The position numbers were made by a program, and so were the translations under genes. This document shows positions 1 to 4,681 of a stretch of DNA of 6,116 nt, in pieces. How positions within the stretch are numbered: the first letter of the stretch is position 1; each line of letters starts with the position of its first letter. The DNA comes from Draconibacterium sp. (lineage in GTDB: Bacteria > Bacteroidota > Bacteroidia > Bacteroidales > Prolixibacteraceae): positions 1 to 6,116 of the forward strand of contig WGCT01000392.1 of NCBI GenBank assembly GCA_015493625.1. Direction: 5' to 3'. Under the pieces are notes generated by a model. The model made no database searches. It was not told the origin of the DNA and saw only the letters and a program-made list of their open reading frames with translations.

Positions 1-382
1 GTATAGTCCATGTGATTTGAAAATTTAAAAGTTCACTTGCAATCTTGTTTAAATTCTGAATCTTATCTTTTTTAGATATCCAAATTATCAATGGCACTAC
101 TATTCCAAGAATTGGAAAAAATATAAAACTTAATGCAGATAAATTTAAACTTGTAAGAAAACCTTTGTCTGTTGTTGCAGTCCAGTCAACAATTTCATCT
201 GGTGTTACATTAAATGCTAATGCGAGTCTCCTAAGTGAATCGCCTCTTGGTTCAGTTTCTCCATTTTCAATCCTCTGAATTGTTCTTAAACTTAATCCTG
301 ATTTTTCTCCTAATTCTTCCTGTGAGAAGCCCTTTCGATTTCTCAGTTCTTTAATTTTTTTTGCCAATTCTTTGTTCTTCAT
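1..382 (-). CDS. XRE-family HTH regulator with C-terminal DUF4870-like membrane domain (partial, 3' end outside window)
   Basis: I translated this by hand from an ATG at 382 and it stays open for 127 codons to the window edge, so the C-terminus is missing. Residues about 5-62 form a classic HTH_3/Cro-CI domain: LAKKIKELRNRKGFSQEELG, then SGLSLRTIQRIENGETEP, with the recognition helix around S31-E39, followed by LRRLALAFNVTPDEI. Residues about 82-102 are a hydrophobic segment ending in PLIIWISKKDK, then NLNKIASELLNFQITWTI. This order (membrane helix, charged turn, ALNFQ-like helix) is that of DUF4870 (family knowledge). The protein is therefore probably a membrane-anchored DNA-binding regulator; its target and signal are unknown. 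A -7-like element at 406-413 and phased repeats at 432-464 lie just upstream. Six of seven arginines are AGA/AGG, unlike the central genes. The HTH call is firm; the DUF4870 call is good but rests on a truncated domain. Confidence 0.88.
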   Translation of the reverse strand, partial: MKNKELAKKIKELRNRKGFSQEELGEKSGLSLRTIQRIENGETEPRGDSLRRLALAFNVTPDEIVDWTATTDKGFLTSLNLSALSFIFFPILGIVVPLIIWISKKDKIQNLNKIASELLNFQITWTI

Positions 383-405
383 TTTTTAATTTTAACTATT
401 TAGAA

Positions 406-413
406 CAAATGTA
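406..413 (-). promoter_or_regulatory. Bacteroidota -7 element for the XRE-DUF4870 gene
   Basis: On the minus strand this reads TACATTTG, an exact match to the TAnnTTTG -7 consensus of the Bacteroidota primary sigma factor. It ends 23 bp before the ATG at 382, giving a short leader. No TTG is present at the expected -33 distance; that position is instead occupied by the GTCAT repeats, which would fit an activator-dependent promoter (inference). Confidence 0.5.
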
Positions 414-431
414 GATTCTGGTCTTATTGTT

Positions 432-464
432 TGTTGCGTCATGCTTATGTCATTATTACGTCAT
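432..464. promoter_or_regulatory. Three 11-bp-phased GTCAT direct repeats, PhoB/OmpR-type operator candidate
   Basis: On the plus strand the hexamers CGTCAT (437-442), TGTCAT (448-453) and CGTCAT (459-464) start exactly 11 bp apart, separated by 5-nt spacers. The unit [CT]GTCAT repeated once per helical turn is the architecture of the E. coli Pho box (CTGTCAT plus a 4-nt AT-rich spacer) and, more generally, of OmpR-family response-regulator sites (established knowledge). The array abuts the -33 region of the minus-strand promoter with its -7 at 406-413. Read in that promoter's direction the units are ATGAC[GA], so the orientation is opposite to the E. coli pstS arrangement. Which protein binds is inference; the phased repeat itself is directly visible. 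Confidence 0.5.
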
Positions 465-682
465 TTGCGCGATTGGCTTAATTTGCAGCTTTTTTAATAT
501 GACACACAACTAATTTATATGTACACCTTTTATTAAATCCCATGGAAGATAAGTAAAAAAGCATCCCATGATTTATTGTTTTATAGTGTTTTAACTTAAT
601 ATTTGTGCCTCTATCCCGATGGTGATTTATTCCAAAACGGCTTTAAATATGTTGCTAACTATTTTTATCTCTTTATCTTCAG

Positions 683-2116
683 TTAAAGCGGTCGACTAAA
701 ATATTTTCGTTTATAAACAAAAAATCCTACAAAAGCCATTAGTGTTATAGCCATACCTGCCGGATACGAAATTTCCTTCGGGAGCGAAAAACCTTCGGGG
801 GCCAGCATAAGGTAGGTTGTTGTTACTGCGGTCATAAAAAGTGCCGGAATCAGCGCAATCCAATAAAGCTTTTTTTCCTGAAGAAGAAAAACAGAGATTG
901 CCCAAAGCACAATCATTGCGAGCGTTTGGTTCGACCAGGCAAAGTACCGCCATATAATTCCAAAATGAATTTGGGTAAGAAGAAATGCGATTACAAAAAG
1001 AGGGATACTTACAAACAGCCGGTTTTTTATTGGGCTTTGATTAAATTTTAGAAAGTCGGAGATAATTAATCGTGCGCTTCGGAATGCTGTGTCGCCCGAA
1101 GTAATTGGTGCGGCCACCACACCCAAAAGGGCAAGAACTCCGCCAAATGTTCCCAGCAGCGAATTCGAAATTTCGTTAACAATAAATGCGGCATTCTCAT
1201 TGTTGGCAACCATAACATCGTTTAGTTCTCTTATTCCGCCAAAGAAACTCATACTTATTGCTGCCCAAATTAATGCTACCACACCCTCCGAAATCATAGC
1301 TCCGTAAAACACAGGCCGGCCATGTTTTTCGTTTTTAATGCAGCGCGCCATTAATGGCGATTGCGTAGAATGAAACCCCGAAATTGCACCACAAGCAATG
1401 GTAATAAACAGCATCGGGAAAATTGGAAACTTATCGGAGTTGGTGTGGAAATTATGCAGGTTTGCCAGGTTTAGTTCCGGAATATGATATCCTTTAATAA
1501 AAAGTGCAGTTATTAAACCCACTGCCATAAAAAGCAACGACAGACCAAAAACCGGATAAATCCGCCCAATAATTTTATCGATGGGCAGCATGGTTGCCAA
1601 CAGATAATATGCAAAAATAATCCAAGTCCAAAAGGTTACTGAAGCAAAATTGGGCGTAATTCCCGAAAGAATTTTAGCCGGCCCCATTATAAAAACCACA
1701 CCAACCAGCAACATTAAAATAACGGTAAACCCGCGCATAAACTGTTTGGTAGCATTTCCCATGTAAATTCCTACAATCTCGGTAATACTTAGTCCGTTGT
1801 GTTTTACCGATAACATTCCGGAGAAAAAGTCGTGGGTAGCACCGGCAAAAACAGAGCCGAGAGCAATCCAAATAAATGCTACCGGCCCCCACATTGCACC
1901 GGCCACAGCTCCAAAAATAGGGCCGAGTCCGGCAATGTTTAAAAACTGAATCAGAAAAATTTTCCAGGTGGGAAGCGGCATGTAATCAACACCGTCTTCC
2001 ATGGTGTAGGCCGGCGTTTCCCTTGTGGGATCGACATCGGCAAAACGTTCTACAAATTTCGAATAAAATAAATACCCCAAAAGCAAAACCAGCAGTCCGA
2101 TAAAAAAGGTAATCAT
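683..2116 (-). CDS. cstA: CstA-family carbon starvation protein / pyruvate-peptide transporter, short form
   Basis: The 477-residue product is strongly hydrophobic, with about a dozen membrane helices starting at residues 2-18. It has the CstA core: FLNIAGLGPIFGAVAGAMWG at 58-77, a GATHDFFSG segment at 92-100, GFHSTQSPLMARC at 247-259, SGDTAFRSARL at 340-350, and WRYFAWSNQTLA at 389-400. CstA proteins are inner-membrane carriers used during carbon limitation; E. coli CstA and its paralogue BtsT take up peptides and pyruvate respectively (established), and the exact substrate here cannot be read from sequence. E. coli CstA is about 700 residues; this short form of roughly 480 residues is common in Bacteroidota. 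The ATG at 2116 is supported by an immediate membrane helix and by a -7 element 28 bp upstream. It appears monocistronic, with the XRE gene 300 bp downstream. Arginine codons are mostly CGN (11 of 13 by hand count). Confidence 0.95.
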   Translation of the reverse strand: MITFFIGLLVLLLGYLFYSKFVERFADVDPTRETPAYTMEDGVDYMPLPTWKIFLIQFLNIAGLGPIFGAVAGAMWGPVAFIWIALGSVFAGATHDFFSGMLSVKHNGLSITEIVGIYMGNATKQFMRGFTVILMLLVGVVFIMGPAKILSGITPNFASVTFWTWIIFAYYLLATMLPIDKIIGRIYPVFGLSLLFMAVGLITALFIKGYHIPELNLANLHNFHTNSDKFPIFPMLFITIACGAISGFHSTQSPLMARCIKNEKHGRPVFYGAMISEGVVALIWAAISMSFFGGIRELNDVMVANNENAAFIVNEISNSLLGTFGGVLALLGVVAAPITSGDTAFRSARLIISDFLKFNQSPIKNRLFVSIPLFVIAFLLTQIHFGIIWRYFAWSNQTLAMIVLWAISVFLLQEKKLYWIALIPALFMTAVTTTYLMLAPEGFSLPKEISYPAGMAITLMAFVGFFVYKRKYFSRPL

Positions 2117-2144
2117 AATTTGTTTATTTAAGTTAGTGTCAGGT

Positions 2145-2152
2145 CAAATATA
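2145..2152 (-). promoter_or_regulatory. Bacteroidota -7 element for cstA
   Basis: The minus strand reads TATATTTG, an exact TAnnTTTG match, 28 bp upstream of the cstA ATG. The leader to the start codon is A/T-rich with no Shine-Dalgarno sequence, as usual in the phylum. No good TTG -33 box is visible at the normal spacing. Confidence 0.55.
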
Positions 2153-2164
2153 ATACGATGCGCT

Positions 2165-2237
2165 GTCATTGTTGTCCATCATCCGACAGAATTGTATCTC
2201 TCTATATCAAGAGATTGCGAAATAAGTTCGGAATGAC
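2165..2237. repeat. Degenerate palindromic intergenic element
   Basis: Nested inverted repeats are visible. The outer arms are GTCATT (2165-2170) with AATGAC (2232-2237), or alternatively TCATCCGA (2179-2186) with TCGGAATGA (2228-2236, one bulge). The inner hairpin is ATCTCT (2196-2201) with AGAGAT (2210-2215) around an 8-nt loop. The pattern (TCAT-CCGA, ATCTC-ATAT-GAGAT, TCGG-AATGAC) resembles the dispersed palindromic intergenic elements often seen in Bacteroidota genomes; that resemblance is from memory and not tested. It lies between the CBM9-like stop and the cstA promoter, where it could also end transcription of the upstream gene. Confidence 0.45.
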
Positions 2238-2287
2238 GAATCCAAGATTTTACACTTAACTTGACATTAAGTAATTTTTTAATCAAT

Positions 2288-2938
2288 CTATTCAAATTCA
2301 ATAACTCCAAAATATTCGGGGCAGTGATAATCCGGATTTTCCGTTCCAATCGGGTTCCAGGTAACAAAATGGGGGTCGGAAGTTTCGTCGCCACATTTGT
2401 AAAAATTACCGGTTGCTTTTAATCCGTTAAGCGTTTTTAATTTATCGAATGTAAAACATTCAATCGGAATACGAATCATCATTTCCCAGTCGAAATTTCC
2501 GCTTTTTTCGGCAAACGGCCGGTTTCCCAATGTCGATTCAATTTTAATTTTTTCGGCAATAGCGGGCTCAATAGGCGTGCGGTTGTGGCGGCCTTCACCG
2601 TGGCCAATATGAATGGTACCAATACAATTAAACTCGAAATTGTAATAGCTTTTGCCATCAACCGAAATAAAGAATTCAACGGTGCTGTCTTTGTAAACAT
2701 CGCCGTTTGTGCGGGTCTCCTGTGCCAGAATATTTTTTTCGTTTACATAATACTTTAGCCATATTTCGTCTCCTGTGTGTGCAATTCGAAACTTTAATCC
2801 CGGCCGATACGGAAAATCTTTTTCCCAATTTAGAACATCAATTGCTATTTGTTCTGTTGCAGTTTCAAGAAGGGTTCCGGTTTCAGACAGCGAAACAGGC
2901 GAATTTGGCGTTACTTTTTTTACAATAAGTGTTTTCAT
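2288..2938 (-). CDS. CBM9-like carbohydrate-binding family protein
   Basis: The 216-residue product matches the CBM9-like (CBM_9_2 / DOMON-related beta-sandwich) family. Landmarks are EIWLKYYV at 58-65, VYKDSTVEFFISVDG at 81-95, YYNFEFNCIGTIHIG at 98-112, WEMMIRIPIECF at 151-162, GNFYKCGD at 177-184 and the terminal WNPIGTENPDYHCPEYFG at 194-211, which is typical of the family's end. In xylanases CBM9 binds the reducing ends of glycans (established), but stand-alone members like this are uncharacterised. There is no signal peptide: MKTLIVKKVTPNS lacks a hydrophobic core, so it is probably cytoplasmic. Its length suits a single-domain protein. It has its own -7 element (2970-2977), and all seven arginines are CGN. 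The family call is good; glycan binding is inferred only. Confidence 0.82.
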   Translation of the reverse strand: MKTLIVKKVTPNSPVSLSETGTLLETATEQIAIDVLNWEKDFPYRPGLKFRIAHTGDEIWLKYYVNEKNILAQETRTNGDVYKDSTVEFFISVDGKSYYNFEFNCIGTIHIGHGEGRHNRTPIEPAIAEKIKIESTLGNRPFAEKSGNFDWEMMIRIPIECFTFDKLKTLNGLKATGNFYKCGDETSDPHFVTWNPIGTENPDYHCPEYFGVIEFE

Positions 2939-2969
2939 TCATGTAGGTGTAAATTGTTATTTCTTCGTA

Positions 2970-2977
2970 CAAATATA
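2970..2977 (-). promoter_or_regulatory. Bacteroidota -7 element for the CBM9-like gene
   Basis: The minus strand reads TATATTTG, an exact TAnnTTTG match ending 31 bp upstream of the ATG at 2938. This suggests the CBM9-like gene is transcribed separately from the DUF4268 gene behind it. No clear -33 TTG is seen at the usual distance. Confidence 0.5.
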
Positions 2978-3005
2978 CTATACTCAATCCATTTAGCTTT
3001 TCGGA

Positions 3006-3025
3006 ATCCCGATATATATTGGGAT
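3006..3025. repeat. Hairpin-forming inverted repeat upstream of the CBM9-like promoter
   Basis: ATCCC (3006-3010) pairs with GGGAT (3021-3025), and the stem can extend through a G-U pair and A/T pairs towards the centre. On the plus strand it is followed by a T-rich run (about 3026-3039), which gives it the look of an intrinsic terminator for plus-strand transcription. No plus-strand gene precedes it, so it may instead be an operator or a dispersed repeat. Confidence 0.35.
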
Positions 3026-3078
3026 AATATTATTTTTTTCTTCAACAAGACAACTAACTTAAATGTCTTTTTGTGACC

Positions 3079-3095
3079 TCGGGGTTTTACCCCGA
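3079..3095 (-). terminator. Candidate terminator hairpin at the DUF4268 stop codon
   Basis: TCGGGG (3079-3084) pairs perfectly with CCCCGA (3090-3095) around a 5-nt loop. On the minus strand the loop carries the TAA stop codon (3087-3089) of the DUF4268 gene. The downstream minus-strand sequence is A-rich rather than U-rich, so as a Rho-independent terminator it is imperfect. A second stem (3092-3098 with 3103-3109) overlaps it. Confidence 0.35.
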
Positions 3096-3563
3096 ATTGT
3101 TTAATTCGGCTTCAAGAACATCTCTTATTTGCAAAAAGTTTTCCTCGAGCTTTAGCATGTTTTCAATAAAAAAATTGAAGATGTTGGGCCATTGATTCCG
3201 GCGATGCAAATCCACCTCGTCGAGAATTGTAAAAATTCGACAAACCTCTTGCCCACTATCGGGGCGTTGGTAATAAAACTCCCAGATTAATCCGTTTTCA
3301 AAACCCTCTTCAAGAACTGCTTTGTATTTTTCTAAAACTTCAAACGCTTTTAGCCGCAGTCGTTCGTTGCGATTGTGTAGTTCCAAAATAACTTTAGCAC
3401 TATTCCTGTCAATATCGAAACGGAGTGCAACACTTTTAATTTTTGTGCGATGCAATATAAACTGTTTCTTTTTAAATTTTAAATTGGGGTGAACAGCACA
3501 CCTGTGTTTAAAAAGCTGCCAAAAATCTGTTGTTAATTTTTTCTTCTCCTCTTTCGAATACAT
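3087..3563 (-). CDS. DUF4268 domain protein
   Basis: The 158-residue product matches the DUF4268 family over most of its length. The visible pattern is a basic N-terminus (MYSKEEKKKLTTDFWQLFKH), then KSVALRFDIDRNSAKVILEL at 43-62, a charged helix with LEKYKAVLEEGFENGLIWEF at 77-96, RIFTILDEVDLHRRNQWPNI at 109-128, and a C-terminal FFIENMLKLEENF helix. In this family the strand-helix order and the QWP-like motif before the last helix are typical. The domain occurs alone or at the C-terminus of larger, sometimes nuclease-like proteins (family knowledge), but the function of stand-alone forms is unknown and I assign none. It is charged, without signal peptide or membrane helix, so cytoplasmic. 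It is divergent from the M23-like gene, sharing a 133-bp intergenic region. Nine of twelve arginines are CGN. Confidence 0.85.
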   Translation of the reverse strand: MYSKEEKKKLTTDFWQLFKHRCAVHPNLKFKKKQFILHRTKIKSVALRFDIDRNSAKVILELHNRNERLRLKAFEVLEKYKAVLEEGFENGLIWEFYYQRPDSGQEVCRIFTILDEVDLHRRNQWPNIFNFFIENMLKLEENFLQIRDVLEAELNNSG

Positions 3564-3619
3564 ACTTTAAATAAACAAAAAAAAGTTGAAAATAGTATCA
3601 TAATAATTTTTCGTTGAAG

Positions 3620-3634
3620 GTTGGAATAACCAAC
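3620..3634. promoter_or_regulatory. Inverted repeat overlapping the -33 region of the M23-like gene
   Basis: GTTGG (3620-3624) and CCAAC (3630-3634) form perfect 5-bp arms around AATAA. The left arm contains the TTG that would act as the -33 box for the plus-strand promoter (-7 at 3646-3653), so a repressor bound here could block it. It sits in the divergent region and could equally act on the DUF4268 gene. No regulator can be named. Confidence 0.35.
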
Positions 3635-3645
3635 GTTATTATTTC

Positions 3646-3653
3646 TATTTTTG
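3646..3653 (+). promoter_or_regulatory. Bacteroidota -7 element for the M23-like gene
   Basis: TATTTTTG is an exact TAnnTTTG match, with a TTG at 3621-3623 acting as a possible -33 box 22 bp upstream. The ATG follows at 3697, leaving a leader of roughly 35 nt. Confidence 0.5.
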
Positions 3654-3696
3654 AAAACATTTTGCATGAATAACCGTTTGCACTAAAATTATAACG

Positions 3697-4575
3697 ATGA
3701 ATAGAATTCTTTTTTTAGTTATCGCTTTTTTTCTTTTAAAAACTGTTTCGGCTCAACTGGTTGAAGTCAGGTACGATTACAATAGTTTGGGCGATTGTAT
3801 TTTTAGTGCAAACAACAACGCGCCGTTTCCGCTTTTTTTACATATCGATTTTGCCGATTTACAAAATACAACGTTCGACGAACCGCTTCCGTATGTAAAA
3901 ATGCTCGACCCCGGGTTTAACAGTCTGTTTACACTTCAGCGCGATTTAAATGCCGGAGTTCCGCGTTTTAATTACCATATAAAAACATACCGTTCTAATC
4001 CGGTGTCGATAGTAAATCTCGATTTTCCCTATTTAATTCCGCTTAAACCGGGCACAAAAGTACATGCAAAAGAGGTGAAAGAGATTGATGGGTTTTGGGG
4101 AACCAAAGAGTTGAAATCGTGGATGGCATTTGGTTTTGCCGCTCAACCTGGCAATCAGGTTTTTTCGGCACGAAACGGTATTGTGGTCGAGGTGGCCGGA
4201 CAAATGAAAGGTGGCGATCCACTGTTTTGGTACAATACCTGGAACAATGCAATTACTGTTTTGCAACCCGATGGAACATTAATTTGCTATAAAAATGTGG
4301 TGTCGAAACAGGTAAAAGTTGCACAAAAAATTTATGCCGGTCAGTTGCTTGGTGAAATTGCTCCGTACGAAAACGAACTCAAATTGCTTATTTATCAAAA
4401 CAGTTTGGGCTCCGACGATTTACGTTTTATTATTCCAGAATTTTGTGTTTCGGAAAACGAGACAGAGATTTTGAATATTGAGAAAGAGTACACGGTTATT
4501 CACCCCAATTCGATTCGGGGATTGGAGATGACCAAGAAAGAGAAACGTAAAATATTGGGAAAATCGCGAAAATAA
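3697..4575 (+). CDS. Secreted M23/LytM-fold protein, probably catalytically inactive
   Basis: The 292-residue product starts with a clear signal peptide, MNRILFLVIAFFLLKTVSA, cleaved near A19-Q20. The region from about 138 to 235 follows the M23 (LytM) beta-roll: SWMAFGFAAQPGNQVFSARNGIVVEV in the order of the usual HxGxDFAAPxGTPVxAAxxGxVVxV, then NNAITVLQPDGTLICYKNV for the GN-VVIxHxDGxxxxYaHL step, then KVAQKIYAGQLLGEI for the VKxGQxVkaGQxIGxxG step. The residues that normally bind zinc look replaced: the first His is M143, the Asp position is G146/F147, the His of the YaHL step is N200, and the HLHFEI step reads ELKLLI (227-232). It is therefore likely a non-catalytic LytM protein in the envelope; inactive LytM proteins such as EnvC and NlpD activate amidases (established), but that role here is only an analogy. 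Residues 20-135 are an uncharacterised N-terminal domain. Zn-ligand alignment was done by eye. Confidence 0.85.
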   Translation: MNRILFLVIAFFLLKTVSAQLVEVRYDYNSLGDCIFSANNNAPFPLFLHIDFADLQNTTFDEPLPYVKMLDPGFNSLFTLQRDLNAGVPRFNYHIKTYRSNPVSIVNLDFPYLIPLKPGTKVHAKEVKEIDGFWGTKELKSWMAFGFAAQPGNQVFSARNGIVVEVAGQMKGGDPLFWYNTWNNAITVLQPDGTLICYKNVVSKQVKVAQKIYAGQLLGEIAPYENELKLLIYQNSLGSDDLRFIIPEFCVSENETEILNIEKEYTVIHPNSIRGLEMTKKEKRKILGKSRK

Positions 4576-4681
4576 ATTATTGAACTTAGTAGCTTATTAA
4601 CATTCGAGTATTTTTTGGCTAGAGTTTAATAATTCAAGGCAGGTATCAATACTGTTTCTTTAAGTTTGTTGTTAGGCAATG

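Larger units (their letters stand above)
383..682. other. Intergenic region between the XRE-DUF4870 gene and the cstA 3' end
   Basis: This 300-base stretch has no convincing ORF on either strand. It holds the XRE promoter (406-413), the phased repeats (432-464), and a pair of direct ATCCCATG octamers at 537-544 and 563-570, 26 bp apart, the first within a CCATGG palindrome. I see no clear intrinsic terminator downstream of the cstA stop codon (683-685) and no tRNA-like fold. Confidence 0.6.

Noticed and set aside
537..570. Two ATCCCATG direct repeats as a mobile-element target duplication
   Set aside because: Only 18 bp lies between them and there is no element end or transposase; two octamers at this distance can occur by chance.
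1089..1307. Plus-strand 72-residue ORF opposite cstA
   Set aside because: It is antisense to strongly conserved transporter sequence, low in complexity, and without promoter or family match; a shadow frame.
2163..2180. A second PhoB-like site at the cstA promoter (CTGTCAT at 2163-2169)
   Set aside because: Only one good half-site is present; the position 11 bp away does not match, and the bases are already accounted for by the palindromic element.
2707..3076. Plus-strand ORFs of 73-75 residues opposite and upstream of the CBM9-like gene
   Set aside because: They overlap each other in different frames, are antisense to the CBM9-like gene, and resemble no family.
4575..4634. Inverted repeat AATTATTGAAC (4575-4585) with GTTTAATAATT (4624-4634) as a shared terminator of the converging genes
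   Set aside because: The stem is almost all A/T and the loop is 38 nt, too long and weak for an intrinsic terminator; may be chance in an A/T-rich spacer.
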